Under the pieces are notes generated by a model. The model did no database searches. It was not told the origin of the DNA and worked only from the letters and a program-made list of their open reading frames with translations. From contig SVTF01000018.1 in the NCBI GenBank assembly GCA_015063905.1, positions 1-35,772 on the forward strand: a stretch of 35,772 nt of DNA, written 5' to 3'. Every line of letters starts with the position of its first letter. The stretch's first letter is position 1. The position numbers and the translations under genes are program-made. This document shows positions 1 to 9,436 of this stretch, one piece after another. Source of the stretch: Oscillospiraceae bacterium (GTDB taxonomy: Bacteria; Bacillota; Clostridia; Oscillospirales; CAG-272).

Positions 1-1062
1 ATAAGAGCAGATCTTTACAACCTTGTCCCAAGCGGCTTCCCATGAATAGAAATAATCGTCCACAAGTATTCTCATAAGCTCGGGGATACAGAGCGCGGGG
101 TGAGTATCGTTGATATGGATAGCAACTTTATCCTCAAGGTTATCAAGCGTTCCGTAAACAGCCATGTGGTCGCGGATTATGCTCTGGACCGATGCGGACA
201 CCAAAAAATACTGTTGGGAGAGACGGAGCAGCTTACCCTCGGTATGATTATCCGCGGGATACAGCACCTTGGATATAGCCTCGGCGTTGGTGCTCTCCTC
301 TATTGCCTTTGCATACTGACCCTGACTGAAAAGTCCCATATTGAAGTTCTGGACGTTCTTTGCCTTCCAAAGTCGAAGTTGGCTTACTGCCTCGCTGTCT
401 GCGCCCGATATCATCATATCGTAAGGAACAGCCTCAATTTCCTCGGCATTCTCATATATGATGGTCATATGGTTATTTTCCCATTTTTCCTTAACATGTC
501 CACCAAAACGAACGGTAAAAGTTCTGTCCGTTCTCGGAACGAGCCAAACCTCTCCTCCCGGCAACCATACGTCAGGCAGCTCTACCTGCATTCCATCGAT
601 TATCATCTGGCGGAAAAGACCGTACTCATAACAAATGGAGAAGCCTGTTGCGGGATAGTCGAGCGAGGACAAAGAATCCATAAAACAAGCGGCAAGTCTT
701 CCAAGACCGCCATTACCAAGTCCTGCGTCAGGCTCACATTCATAAAGCTCGTTAAGATCAAATCCAAGGGATGCAAGCACCTCTTTGTATGACTCGGAAA
801 GACCGAGGTTGCATACGTTGGTCTTAAGTGAGCGGCCGAGAAGAAACTCCATGCACATGTAGTACACGCGCTTTGCTCCCTCGCGGTTAACCTTCTTTTT
901 GAACTCTCCGCGCTGCTCTGTCAAAATATCGCGAACCGTCATAGATACCGCCTTATACATCTGTTCATTGGATGCCTCTGCAGCGGTGCAGCCGAAGTAT
1001 CTTGAGAGCTTGGTCTCTATATTCTGTTTGATGTCTGCGGGGGTTAAGTTTTTGCTATTCAT
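1..1062 (-). CDS. glgP: Glycogen phosphorylase, N-terminal part (cut by window edge)
   Basis: Glycogen/maltodextrin phosphorylase (GT35) releases glucose-1-phosphate from glycogen ends in the cytoplasm. The window holds the first 354 codons, from ATG 1062-1060 to the left edge; the pyridoxal-phosphate lysine region would lie outside. Visible family signatures are YYMCMEFLLGRSL, the glycine-rich GLGNGGLGRLAACFMDS, YGLFRQ and, near the cut, HINDTHPALCIPELMRIL. An AGAAAGG-type ribosome binding site precedes the ATG. It is the last visible gene of the glg operon, 139 bases after glgA, with a strong hairpin in the gap. Known: in many Firmicutes glgP closes the glgBCDAP operon. The family call is secure; the C-terminus cannot be judged. 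Confidence 0.95.
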   Translation of the reverse strand, partial: MNSKNLTPADIKQNIETKLSRYFGCTAAEASNEQMYKAVSMTVRDILTEQRGEFKKKVNREGAKRVYYMCMEFLLGRSLKTNVCNLGLSESYKEVLASLGFDLNELYECEPDAGLGNGGLGRLAACFMDSLSSLDYPATGFSICYEYGLFRQMIIDGMQVELPDVWLPGGEVWLVPRTDRTFTVRFGGHVKEKWENNHMTIIYENAEEIEAVPYDMMISGADSEAVSQLRLWKAKNVQNFNMGLFSQGQYAKAIEESTNAEAISKVLYPADNHTEGKLLRLSQQYFLVSASVQSIIRDHMAVYGTLDNLEDKVAIHINDTHPALCIPELMRILVDDYFYSWEAAWDKVVKICSY

Positions 1063-1148
1063 TTTGCTAAATTTACCTTTCTGTTGTTGCTTTATTCGGG
1101 AAAATTCGACACTGTTTCCCCAAAAAATGTAGTATAGTAATTTTCACG

Positions 1149-1175
1149 CCCCCGAGAACATTGTGTCCTCGGGGG
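1149..1175 (-). other. Intercistronic hairpin between glgA and glgP
   Basis: CCCCCGAG (1149-1156) pairs perfectly with CTCGGGGG (1168-1175) across an 11-base loop. On the transcribed strand it is followed by CGTGAAAA, not a T tract, so it is not a canonical intrinsic terminator. It could stabilise the 3' end of a processed glgA message or cause partial termination before glgP. The role is inferred. Confidence 0.5.
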
Positions 1176-1201
1176 ACGAATTGATTTTGAATTGTTTTCA
1201 G

Positions 1202-2644
1202 TTATATGGAATTGTACATATCCATATACTTCTCAGCCGAACTTGCCCACGAGAAGTCCGTGCCCGTAATCTTGGACACGAGTTTTTTGTACCACGGCTT
1301 ATCGTAATACAGGTCAAGCGCCGCGCTTATTCGGTCGTACAGCTCGCCCGAATAATAGTTGGCAAAGGTAAAGCCATTTCCCTTTACCTCTCCGTTATCC
1401 ACCCAATAGCCCTTGATGGAGTCGCGGAGTCCACCAGTTTCTCTTACTACGGGTATCGCTCCGTAACGCGAGGCTATCATTTGCGACAGACCGCAGGGCT
1501 CACTCTTGGACGGCATGATGAACACGTCACACGCCGCATATATCTTCTTTGAAAGATCGCGGTCATATGTCAAAAATATCTTTACCTTATCGGGATAGGT
1601 TCGCTCAAGATCGCAGAAAAAGCTTTCGTATTTTTGCTCACCCGTGCCAAGAACTACAAGCTGGACGTCCCTGTTTCCGATTATTCCATACATCACCTCG
1701 GTAACAAGATCAAGTCCCTTGTGCGACGCAAGTCTTGATATTATAGCCATCATAGGCACGTCTGCCCTCTCAGGCAAGCCGCATTCGCGTTGAAGGGCAA
1801 GCTTGTTTTCGTTCTTGCCGCTTATGGTATTTCTTCTGTTGTAATTTTTGCAAAGCACCGTATCCTTTGCGGGATTATAGTAATCGTAGTCGATACCGTT
1901 GAGTATACCGCAAAGCTTGTGACTGTTGAGATGCAAAATGTGGTCGAGCCCGTGCGAATACTCGCTCGTCTTTATCTCCTCGGCATAGCTGGGGCTTACC
2001 GTGGAAACTCTGTCGGCGCAGCATATAGCTGCCTTCATAAGATTGATACAATTATCGTATCTCATAAGCGACAGATGCTCTACTCCAAGTCCAAACACGT
2101 CACCGAGAATTATGGGATCGTACTTGCCCTGATACTCAATATTGTGTATAGTAAACACGGTCTTGGTATTGGCATAACCCTCGATATTTCTGTACTTCGT
2201 ATTGAGATAAACGACTGTCATGGCACTCTGCCAATCGTTGGCATGCAGAATATCGGGATAGAAGCCGATATGTGCCATCGAATCGATCACCGCCTTGCAG
2301 AAATATGCATATCTCTCGCCATCGTCAAAGAAACCGTACAGCTTATCTCTCTTGAAATAGTACTCATTGTCAATGAAATAATACGTAACGCCGTCCTTTT
2401 GGAGACTCTTTATTCCACAGTACTGCAATCTCCATGCGCAAGATATTTCTATCTCCGCCTCTGTTTTCATCTGTGCGCGCCATTCGTCCTTTATCGCTCC
2501 GTAAAGAGGCATTATGACTCTTACGTCAACGTTTCCCTTTTCACGAGCCTTGATAGCCGCGGGAAGCGAGCCCATAACGTCGCCAAGTCCGCCCGTTGCG
2601 GCAAAGGGCATTACCTCGGCACCCACAAAAAGTATCTTCTTCAT
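1202..2644 (-). CDS. glgA: Glycogen synthase (ADP-glucose type)
   Basis: GT5 glycogen synthase transfers glucose from ADP-glucose to the non-reducing end of alpha-1,4-glucan. The start is set at ATG 2644 (MKKILFVGAEVMPFAATGGLGDV), because the reading frame upstream has no family similarity and GGAAAGGAAG lies just before it; this gives 480 aa, the usual GlgA length. The N-terminal K-x-GG-type motif is GGLGDV, HANDWQSA is the typical GT5 signature, and the C-terminal half has ISRLASHKGLDL, SKSEPCGLSQMIA (the E-x7-E type donor region) and VRETGGLRDS. It is downstream of glgD with a 57-base gap. Confident. Confidence 0.96.
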   Translation of the reverse strand: MKKILFVGAEVMPFAATGGLGDVMGSLPAAIKAREKGNVDVRVIMPLYGAIKDEWRAQMKTEAEIEISCAWRLQYCGIKSLQKDGVTYYFIDNEYYFKRDKLYGFFDDGERYAYFCKAVIDSMAHIGFYPDILHANDWQSAMTVVYLNTKYRNIEGYANTKTVFTIHNIEYQGKYDPIILGDVFGLGVEHLSLMRYDNCINLMKAAICCADRVSTVSPSYAEEIKTSEYSHGLDHILHLNSHKLCGILNGIDYDYYNPAKDTVLCKNYNRRNTISGKNENKLALQRECGLPERADVPMMAIISRLASHKGLDLVTEVMYGIIGNRDVQLVVLGTGEQKYESFFCDLERTYPDKVKIFLTYDRDLSKKIYAACDVFIMPSKSEPCGLSQMIASRYGAIPVVRETGGLRDSIKGYWVDNGEVKGNGFTFANYYSGELYDRISAALDLYYDKPWYKKLVSKITGTDFSWASSAEKYMDMYNSI

Positions 2645-2701
2645 ATAATTTCGATCTTCCTTTCCAAAATCATTTAACGGATAAGACGATCTCACAAAGC
2701 C

Positions 2702-3826
2702 TTATACAGATCTATTCTTGCCAATATAGAACGGCATATTCTCACAACCCGAAAGAACTCTCTTATCCTTCACCATTACGTTCTTATCGGTTATAACGCA
2801 ATTAAGCTGCGCTCCGGGACATACATAAGTATCCTGGAAAAGAACGCTGTTCTTTACAACCGCTCCCTTACCTACGTGCACACCTCTGAATATGATAGAA
2901 TCCTCAACCGTTCCCTCTATCACGCAACCCTCTGCAACGACAGAATTAGTAACCTGCGCACCATTACAGTAACGTGTGGGGGCTGAGTTTCTGATCTTTG
3001 TGAGCACGGGGAAATTCTTGATTCCGAAAAGCTGCTCTCTCATATTTCTGTCAAGCAATCTCATCGAGCAATCAAAATATCCCTCCATAGAACCGATATG
3101 AGCATAGCAACCCTTATAATCGTATATCTTGTAGTTCTCCACGCCGATATTCTTCTGAATGATATCGCGCTTGAAGCTTGAATATCCTCTGCCGATTGCT
3201 ATGTCAAGAATATTGAGCAGATATGAGCGCTTTACGACCATGATGTTGATGTATATACGATGCTCTCCGTCGACGCTCTTGGAGTCGTAAAAATCAACGA
3301 GATTTCCATTCTCATCCGCACTCGCTACAGTAACAGCCTCGTGCTTTGCTGGCGTTGTAAGCTTGGTAACAAAGGTTATATCCGCCTCTGTTTTTATATG
3401 CTGCTCTATTACGTCATTGAGGTCTATGTTACAGATAACGTCGCAATCAGACATTACCACGTAATCCTCTTTGCATCGGTTAAAGAAGTTTACAGTACCC
3501 ATCAGAGCCTCAAGTCTTGAGGAATAGTACTTGTTAGACGCGGCGTTCTCAAACGATGAAATATACGGGGGAAGTATCTTTATTCCTCCCGCGCGTCTTG
3601 CAAGATCCCAGTCCTTGCCGTTTCCAAGATGGTCAAGAAGCGACTGATAATTGTTATGAGTAACTATACCTATCTTGGATATGCCCGAGTTGACCATGCT
3701 GGACAGAGCAAAGTCTATAAGGCGGTATCTACCGCCGTAAGGCACGCTTCCTATAGTCCTCTGCCTTGTAAGCTCGGGAATATTATTATCGTGGATATTT
3801 GAAAAAATAAGTCCTACTGCAGTCAT
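2702..3826 (-). CDS. glgD: Glucose-1-phosphate adenylyltransferase, GlgD regulatory-type subunit
   Basis: GlgD is the paralogue that pairs with GlgC in Firmicutes to make a heteromeric ADP-glucose pyrophosphorylase. The 374-aa protein has the nucleotidyltransferase fold, but the pyrophosphorylase loop GGxGxRL seen in GlgC is replaced by FSNIHDNNIPELT, which is typical of GlgD. GGRYRLIDFALSSMVNSGI and LLDHLGNGKDWDLARRAGGIKILPPY follow. The C-terminal left-handed beta-helix repeats run from about residue 280. TAAGGAGG lies 8 bases before the ATG. glgC ends 13 bases upstream, so the two are probably translated together. Known from the family: GlgD is weakly or non-catalytic and modulates GlgC. 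Confidence 0.95.
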   Translation of the reverse strand: MTAVGLIFSNIHDNNIPELTRQRTIGSVPYGGRYRLIDFALSSMVNSGISKIGIVTHNNYQSLLDHLGNGKDWDLARRAGGIKILPPYISSFENAASNKYYSSRLEALMGTVNFFNRCKEDYVVMSDCDVICNIDLNDVIEQHIKTEADITFVTKLTTPAKHEAVTVASADENGNLVDFYDSKSVDGEHRIYINIMVVKRSYLLNILDIAIGRGYSSFKRDIIQKNIGVENYKIYDYKGCYAHIGSMEGYFDCSMRLLDRNMREQLFGIKNFPVLTKIRNSAPTRYCNGAQVTNSVVAEGCVIEGTVEDSIIFRGVHVGKGAVVKNSVLFQDTYVCPGAQLNCVITDKNVMVKDKRVLSGCENMPFYIGKNRSV

Positions 3827-3839
3827 AACATTTCCCTCC

Positions 3840-5024
3840 TTACATCTCCGAGATTATGGCGCCGTCTTCAACGGTCGCGCCGCTGCTTACACATACGTCC
3901 TCGCCAAGCACAGTGATTCCCTTAGCCTTTTCCTTTGCCGCGCCTACGGTTGCGCCCGCGCCTACGGTGACGCCCGTATCAAGTATAGAATAATTGACAG
4001 TTGCTCCGGGCGCTATATCGGTATCACCCATAAGCACGCTGTCCTTTACATATGCCCCGTGTCCAACCTTAACGCCGGATCCGAGAACACTGTTGATAAC
4101 AGTTCCGTATATCTCGCAACCGTCCGTAATATAGCAATTCTCAATTCTCGCGCCCCGGGCTACAAACTGAGGTCCGCCCGATTGATTCTTTGAGAATATT
4201 CTCCAATCGGGATCGCCGAGATCAAGCACAGGGTCCTTACCGATAAGATCCATGTTTGCTTCCCAGAGAGAGGAAATAGTTCCAACGTCCTTCCAATAAC
4301 CCTCAAAGGGATATGCCACCATCTTCTCGCCTGCGGCAAGCATTTTGGGAATGATATTCTTACCAAAGTCGTTGGACGAAGCTTCATCCTCCTCATCCTC
4401 GGTCAAATACTTCTGCAATTTATCCTTGTTGAAGATATAAATTCCCATAGATGCGCTCGTTGAATCGGGATTTTTGGGCTTTTCGGAGAATTTATATATA
4501 GTTCCGTCAGGATTGGTGCTCATTATACCAAAACGGCTTGCCTCCTCGATCGGAACGTCGATTACCGCAATGGTACAGTCCGCGCCCATAGCCTTGTGAT
4601 GACGAAGCATCTTATCATAGTCCATTTTGTAGATATGGTCTCCCGATAGGATGAGAACGTAATCGGGATCGTATCTGTTGATAAACTGAAGATTCTGGTA
4701 TATGGCGTTAGCCGTTCCCTTATACCAATCCGCGCTCTTTTTGCCCTGGTAAGGAGGAAGAACGCTGACGCCGCCGTTGGCACGGTCAAGATCCCAAGGC
4801 TGACCGTTACCTATGTACTCATTGAGTACCAACGGCTGATATTGGGTGAGAACGCCTACCGTATCTATGCCGGAGTTGATGCAGTTTGATAGAGTAAAGT
4901 CAATAATGCGGTACTTTCCTCCAAAAGGCACTGCGGGTTTTGCTGTTTTCGTAGTCAATGCATAAAGTCTTGAGCCTTGTCCGCCCGCAAGCAGCATGGC
5001 TACACATTCTTTTTTCTTGAACAT
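3840..5024 (-). CDS. glgC: Glucose-1-phosphate adenylyltransferase, catalytic subunit
   Basis: GlgC makes ADP-glucose from ATP and glucose-1-phosphate, the committed step of glycogen synthesis. The 394-aa protein starts [20 protein letters not shown], giving the intact pyrophosphorylase loop GGQGSRL and the lysine-bearing [18 protein letters not shown]. The sugar-phosphate site follows as GTANAIYQN, then [11 protein letters not shown] with the catalytic Asp, and [10 protein letters not shown]. The beta-helix domain occupies about residues 285-394. AGGAG lies 8 bases before the ATG. It is second in the operon, 65 bases after the glgB-like gene. Confident. Confidence 0.97.
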   Translation of the reverse strand: MFKKKECVAMLLAGGQGSRLYALTTKTAKPAVPFGGKYRIIDFTLSNCINSGIDTVGVLTQYQPLVLNEYIGNGQPWDLDRANGGVSVLPPYQGKKSADWYKGTANAIYQNLQFINRYDPDYVLILSGDHIYKMDYDKMLRHHKAMGADCTIAVIDVPIEEASRFGIMSTNPDGTIYKFSEKPKNPDSTSASMGIYIFNKDKLQKYLTEDEEDEASSNDFGKNIIPKMLAAGEKMVAYPFEGYWKDVGTISSLWEANMDLIGKDPVLDLGDPDWRIFSKNQSGGPQFVARGARIENCYITDGCEIYGTVINSVLGSGVKVGHGAYVKDSVLMGDTDIAPGATVNYSILDTGVTVGAGATVGAAKEKAKGITVLGEDVCVSSGATVEDGAIISEM

Positions 5025-5089
5025 AAAACCATCTCCTAAAAATTTATATATAGTGTTTATCCACTCAAGATTTAATTTGCTGTGAGCCT

Positions 5090-6712
5090 TTATTTGTCTC
5101 TCAGCCTGAAAACCGCCACGGCAAGCGGCGGCACCTTTATTTGAATGATCGCGCCCGAGGTGCCTATGCGTGTAGAGCTAATGCCTTTGCCGTTCACCAC
5201 GCCGCTGCCTCCATAGCACAATGAATCGGAATTAAATACCTCATCGTACGTTCCGTCACGCAAGACTCCAAGCTTGTGATTCTCATATACGTTTACCGAT
5301 AAGTTAACAATAACGCTAAGCCGCTCCTCGCCAAGATCCCTTTCAAACGAAACAACGCCTCTGTCTGACGCTGATTCGTCGATAAAGCTAAAATTGCTGT
5401 TGCGCCAAAGCGACGGGCACGAGAGATACAGCTCGCCAAGATCGGCATAACACAGCTGCAGACCTGCATTAAAATCATGCTCCAAAAGGCTCCATTCCAC
5501 ACAACCGCCAAACGTCTTTTCGCCCATGCCTATTTCAGCACCCATAAAGATAGCCTTTTTGCAACACAGAGTCATAAGACACGACGCAATTGCTCTGGCT
5601 CCCGCGAAAACGCGCCATTCATCGCCCAAAAGCTCGTCCGTACAGTATTTTTCAAATCCCGACACAAGCTCGCGTCCATCGGGCGCGCATTGACAAAGTC
5701 CGCCAGCGCATCTATCATCAAAGCCTCCGACAAAATACCTCAACAGAGCTCGCTCAGATTCAACGCATCTTGGAATACAGTTACTGTCAACAAGCAAGTT
5801 GCCAAAGCCACCGTTTACGATGAGTGCAATGTCAGGTCGCAACGCTTTGGCTTGCAGACTCAGCTCTAGAGCCATTTTCGCTTCCATATCGTTGCGCGCA
5901 GTTAATGCCACGCCGTCAATATGATAATTGGATATCCAATAAAGAACAGTCCCCGAGTACAGCTCACGCTTCAAATATATGTCCGCATCGCTACCAAAAT
6001 GACAGTTGATAATAACGCCAACGTTAGCTTTATGCATAATATCCACAAATCTGCGAAAGCAATATGAATCTCCGAACCTTGTATTTGGAGCATAATACAC
6101 AACCGAATGCTTTGCTCTATCCGCGTCAAAATACCTTGCGAACACATCGTTAAGCAGCACGTGAGTATATCTCATCTGCTTTGCATATACCGAAAGCTCA
6201 CGCGCTACGCTCTCATACGTTGCACTTTCTCCCATATGCTTTGCGCACCAGCCCTCGATGCTCATTTCATACACATAAAACGGCTCATTATCAAATCCAT
6301 TGCCATAAACAAACGCGCTGTTTTCAAGGAAAGCTCCGTCTCCCCAAACGTAACCGTCTGAATTGCAAACAACAGAATTATGATAATGCGATCCGTCAGT
6401 TTTTTCGCTATAGGGATCTGTTACGTAACGGGTATCATCGCCTTCATACACCTTATATTTATACAGACTTTCCATGGGGCAATCGGATATCTTGACCTTG
6501 GCAGTCCAAATGCCATCCTTGTCCCTGCGCATTCTAACGCTCTCGCCCCAGCCATTAAAGCTTCCAACAACGAAAACGCGGTCAGCAAAGGGATCAAAAT
6601 AGCGAAACACTACGTTTGCGCCCCTCTTATGAGCACCGAAGAAATCTCCCGCTTCGCCATAAGATCCGGCAGCGATATGCACTTGATCGATTGAATTATC
6701 AAATTGTTGCAT
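5090..6712 (-). CDS. GlgB-like protein with all catalytic residues replaced (probable pseudoenzyme)
   Basis: 540 aa, about 90 shorter than usual branching enzymes but clearly aligned to Glg[18 protein letters not shown] and VVGSFNGW form a CBM48 glucan-binding domain (about residues 22-120), followed by a GH13 barrel from VYEMSIEGW (about 148), [22 protein letters not shown] and [13 protein letters not shown]...FMGAEIG. The four GH13 regions are degenerate. DWVPxHF is INCHFGS (235-241). The nucleophile in GLRVDAV is GVALTAR (Thr at about 271). AEES is VNGGF (about 299-303). HDEVVHG is GRELVSG (about 346-352). The frame is open throughout, so the protein is probably made. The ATG is only one base from AAAAGGA, so a different start is possible. 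It heads the glg operon. Inference: a glycogen-binding or regulatory pseudoenzyme rather than a branching enzyme. Confidence 0.85.
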   Translation of the reverse strand: MQQFDNSIDQVHIAAGSYGEAGDFFGAHKRGANVVFRYFDPFADRVFVVGSFNGWGESVRMRRDKDGIWTAKVKISDCPMESLYKYKVYEGDDTRYVTDPYSEKTDGSHYHNSVVCNSDGYVWGDGAFLENSAFVYGNGFDNEPFYVYEMSIEGWCAKHMGESATYESVARELSVYAKQMRYTHVLLNDVFARYFDADRAKHSVVYYAPNTRFGDSYCFRRFVDIMHKANVGVIINCHFGSDADIYLKRELYSGTVLYWISNYHIDGVALTARNDMEAKMALELSLQAKALRPDIALIVNGGFGNLLVDSNCIPRCVESERALLRYFVGGFDDRCAGGLCQCAPDGRELVSGFEKYCTDELLGDEWRVFAGARAIASCLMTLCCKKAIFMGAEIGMGEKTFGGCVEWSLLEHDFNAGLQLCYADLGELYLSCPSLWRNSNFSFIDESASDRGVVSFERDLGEERLSVIVNLSVNVYENHKLGVLRDGTYDEVFNSDSLCYGGSGVVNGKGISSTRIGTSGAIIQIKVPPLAVAVFRLRDK

Positions 6713-6792
6713 ATCCTTTTCCCCGTTCCGACGAGCGGCAAGGTGCTATATTGAGGAGAAAATTCCCTTGTCTTGCCGACCTTACCGTTGCC

Positions 6793-6818
6793 ATATAATC
6801 TGTATATATAGATTATAT
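6793..6818. promoter_or_regulatory. Palindrome over the glg -10 region (candidate operator)
   Basis: ATATAATCT (6793-6801) and AGATTATAT (6810-6818) are perfect 9-base inverted arms separated by 8 bases. The palindrome covers the -10 box and predicted start of the glg promoter, where a dimeric repressor would block transcription. No regulator can be assigned. An AT-rich palindrome this close to a TATAAT box could also be chance. Confidence 0.45.
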
Positions 6819-6840
6819 CATTCTCTCCCTTTTTTGTCAA
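6812..6840 (-). promoter_or_regulatory. Sigma-A promoter of the glycogen operon
   Basis: On the minus strand TTGACA (complement of 6835-6840) is followed after exactly 17 bases by TATAAT (complement of 6812-6817), a perfect consensus. Transcription would start near 6805, leaving a leader of about 90 bases before the glgB-like gene. Within that leader CGGCAAG (6736-6742) and CTTGCCG (6772-6778) could pair. Confidence 0.85.
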
Positions 6841-6996
6841 TGCACATTTTCCCCAAATGTGTATATCAATATATGGTAATTTTAACAAAATTCGTCTTAT
6901 TATCTCGATGTTTTTATGCAAAATTCCTTGTTTTTTGTTGTTTTTTAGCTAAAATATAAAAATCTCACGGAGCGCGCGGTCACTTTTTTTGGATGC

Positions 6997-7025
6997 TTGA
7001 CAAAATTACTTTTTTTTGATATAAT
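6997..7025 (+). promoter_or_regulatory. Sigma-A promoter of holB-ricT
   Basis: TTGACA at 6997-7002 and TATAAT at 7020-7025 are separated by exactly 17 bases, both perfect. The start would be near 7032, about 75 bases before the holB start. The stretch 6841-6996 between the two divergent promoters holds no other element I can support. Confidence 0.85.
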
Positions 7026-7106
7026 AATTTAGCATATGGTCGCATTTGATTGAGCCGCGATCCTGTGCAATATCAGCATACTTTTTTTACGGAGAGGAGT
7101 GATGTT

Positions 7107-8135
7107 TTGCCTACTCGTTTTGACACGATCGTTGGAAATAAGCAGCTATGTGATCGCTTGGCTCAGGACGTGGACAGAGGCACTCTCTCACACGCATACA
7201 TTGTTGAGGGTCCGGTTGGAAGCGGGCGAAAAACGCTTACGCTTGCTCTTATCTCCGCCATTTGCTGCGAGCATCACGGCTCCGAGACCGCATCGCCCTG
7301 CCACCAATGCAAAAAATGCAAAAGGATATCGGATGGTATTTCTCCGGACATATCCTTTTCGGGTGTTGGATCCGACAGAGTAACTATCGGAATAGACACA
7401 ATAAGAAGCATCAAAGAAGACATATATACCGCGCCCAACGAGCTTCCCATAAAGGCGTTTATCATAGAAGATGCCGACTCTATGACGGAGCACGCGCAAA
7501 ACGCGCTTTTACTCATTCTTGAATCTCCTCCGCCCTACGTTATGTTCTTTCTCATATGCAAGAACTCAACGTCCTTGCTTGAAACGGTGCGCAGCAGAGC
7601 CCCCACGTTAAGACTTGAGAGATTGCCACAAAAGGATGTTGAAAAGTATCTCCTTGAAAACGATAGCCGCGCGCGTCAGCTAAAAGCGGAAGACCCAAAA
7701 AGGCTGGAGTTTGCGGTGTTTCACGGCGAGGGAGCCATCGGTGCTTCTCTTTCCCTATTGAACAGTAAAAGCTACAACACTCTGGCAGATTCAAAGGCAA
7801 CGGCTCAGAAGATAATTTCCTTGCTTTCAAGCAGACATAGGTCCGCCGCATTTGAAGCTCTGGCGGCACTTGGAAGCAAACGCGCGGACGTTTCACGTCA
7901 GCTTTATTGCTTACAGGTCGCATTAAGAGACCTAATCTTGCTAAAAAAGGCAGACGGTGTTCGCCTTTGCTTTTTTGAAAATCGAGAAGATGCCGCGGAG
8001 CTGGCAACACATTTTTCGTCATCCTCGCTATTCTCTCTATATGACGCGGTGGCAGATGCCCTCTCTGCTCTTGAGGCAAACGCAAACGTCCGTCTTACTC
8101 TCATTTCCATGATGCAAAACGCGGGATTGATATAA
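7107..8135 (+). CDS. holB: DNA polymerase III delta-prime subunit
   Basis: Clamp-loader AAA+ subunit of the replicative polymerase. I place the start at TTG 7107 (MPTRFDTIVGNKQL), because GAGAGGAG ends 7 bases upstream; the frame is open back to a TTG at 7050 but has no ribosome binding site there. This gives 342 aa. SHAYIVEGPVGSGRKT (28-43) is the Walker A region, a Cys cluster (CxHC-x2-CKKC type, SPCHQCKKC) is the zinc module, IEDADSMTEHAQNALLLILESPP is the Walker B/sensor stretch, and VRSRAPTL replaces the usual SRC motif (Cys to Ala). DnaX is larger, with a full GTGKT loop, so delta-prime is preferred. ricT follows 41 bases later, as in Bacillus. Confidence 0.88.
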   Translation: MPTRFDTIVGNKQLCDRLAQDVDRGTLSHAYIVEGPVGSGRKTLTLALISAICCEHHGSETASPCHQCKKCKRISDGISPDISFSGVGSDRVTIGIDTIRSIKEDIYTAPNELPIKAFIIEDADSMTEHAQNALLLILESPPPYVMFFLICKNSTSLLETVRSRAPTLRLERLPQKDVEKYLLENDSRARQLKAEDPKRLEFAVFHGEGAIGASLSLLNSKSYNTLADSKATAQKIISLLSSRHRSAAFEALAALGSKRADVSRQLYCLQVALRDLILLKKADGVRLCFFENREDAAELATHFSSSSLFSLYDAVADALSALEANANVRLTLISMMQNAGLI

Positions 8136-8176
8136 TCCGCGCACAGATAAATAAGTTTAATAAAGGTTGGTCACTT

Positions 8177-9289
8177 ATGAATTCCGAAAATAAGCCTAAC
8201 AATAATTCCGGCAACAAAAAAAAGGGTTATTGGCAAAAGAAAAGAAAACATAAAAAGAATAATCAGCGACCCGCGAACGCGGATGCCGCAGCTGCGGAGC
8301 AAATAAACGTTTCCTCTCTTATTCAAGAGTCCGAGGAGATCGAGCCCCCAAATATCTCCGCCGATCAGATGCACGATGATATTTTGGAATCCGAGATCGA
8401 TCGCAAGCCGAGAGTCTTGGTAAATATTGAGGGTGATGACGTAAAGACCGTTCACGTTACCGGTGTCAGATTTAAAGCCAGCGGCAAGGTGTACTACTTC
8501 AGCAATGAGAAAAAGCTGGATATCAAGGACGGCATGAACGTTATAGTTGATACGGCGCGCGGCTTGGAGTTTGGCGAGGTAGCGTTTGCCGACTGTGAGG
8601 TCAAAGAAACAAGCATCGTGCCCCCTGTCCGTGAAATCGTTCGCGTCGCGACCGACGAGGATGCCAAGCACCATGCCGACAACAAGAGAAAAGAAGATGA
8701 GGCGTTTAAGATATGCCTTGAAAAAATACAAAAGCACGAGCTTGATATGAAGCTTATCGAGGCTCAGTATTCCTTTGACAATTCAAAGCTTTTGTTCTAT
8801 TTTACATCCGCCAGCCGAGTCGATTTCAGAGAGCTTGTAAAGGATCTTGCGGCAACCTTCCGTACCCGTATCGAGCTGCGTCAGATAGGCATTCGTGATG
8901 AAGCAAAGCTTATGGGCGGTCTTGGGGTCTGCGGAAGACCTCTGTGCTGCTCAACATTCCTTCCCGATTTTGTGCAGGTTTCCATACGCATGGCTAAGGA
9001 GCAAAACCTTTCGCTCAATTCCGGTAAGATATCGGGACTTTGCGGCAGACTTATGTGCTGTTTGCAATATGAATACTCCACCTACGCCGAGGAGACCGCA
9101 AAGACTCCTCCCGTTGATTCTGTGGTAAAGACCGCGAACGGCGTTGGATTTGTTACAGAAACAAATCCCTTGGCAGGAACTATAAAGGTAAGGCTCAAGG
9201 ACAAGCCCGACACGGCTCCCGAGCTTTACAAGAGAGAGGATGTTACGCTTATTTCGCGCCCCTCAAAAAACAATGACGACAAGGACTGA
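8177..9289 (+). CDS. ricT: RicT/YaaT, PSP1-domain protein of the Ric complex
   Basis: RicT (YaaT) is known to work with RicA and RicF and to influence RNase Y mRNA processing and developmental phosphorelays in Bacillus. The core matches strongly: VHVTGVRFKASGKVYYF, VIVDTARGLEFGEV, then the PSP1 domain with GGLGVCGRPLCCSTFLPDF and KISGLCGRLMCCLQYEY, whose conserved cysteines bind Fe-S clusters in studied homologues. At 370 aa it is longer than the roughly 275-aa Bacillus protein. The extra length is a Lys/Asn-rich N-terminal tail (GNKKKGYWQKKRKHKKNN) and a short linker, possibly RNA-binding. AAAGG lies 10 bases before the ATG. It is co-transcribed with holB. Confidence 0.92.
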   Translation: MNSENKPNNNSGNKKKGYWQKKRKHKKNNQRPANADAAAAEQINVSSLIQESEEIEPPNISADQMHDDILESEIDRKPRVLVNIEGDDVKTVHVTGVRFKASGKVYYFSNEKKLDIKDGMNVIVDTARGLEFGEVAFADCEVKETSIVPPVREIVRVATDEDAKHHADNKRKEDEAFKICLEKIQKHELDMKLIEAQYSFDNSKLLFYFTSASRVDFRELVKDLAATFRTRIELRQIGIRDEAKLMGGLGVCGRPLCCSTFLPDFVQVSIRMAKEQNLSLNSGKISGLCGRLMCCLQYEYSTYAEETAKTPPVDSVVKTANGVGFVTETNPLAGTIKVRLKDKPDTAPELYKREDVTLISRPSKNNDDKD

Positions 9290-9369
9290 TTGTGAAAACC
9301 GCGGAGTGATTTAGATATATTGTCCAAAAATGTCAAAATAAATTTGTTCAGTTTTTTTCATAAATGATG

Positions 9370-9398
9370 TTGAAAAAATAATAGAACTGTGATACAAT
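9370..9398 (+). promoter_or_regulatory. Extended -10 promoter of the ferredoxin gene
   Basis: TTGAAA at 9370-9375, a 17-base spacer, then TACAAT at 9393-9398 preceded by TGA (9390-9392), an extended -10. It gives the ferredoxin its own transcription unit, closed by the terminator at 9637. Confidence 0.75.
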
Positions 9399-9436
9399 GT
9401 ATATGTCAAAATTACAGAAAGGACTGGTAATTAACC

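Noticed and set aside
1790-2677. Long frames opposite glgA (up to 295 codons) and opposite other genes
   Set aside because: They mirror strong protein families on the other strand, lack ribosome binding sites and show no family motifs.
5090-6712. Calling the first glg gene a working branching enzyme (glgB)
   Set aside because: The fold matches but all catalytic positions are substituted, so the symbol would mislead.
7050-7106. Longer holB start at TTG 7050
   Set aside because: No ribosome binding site there, whereas GAGAGGAG is well placed for TTG 7107, where similarity to delta-prime begins.
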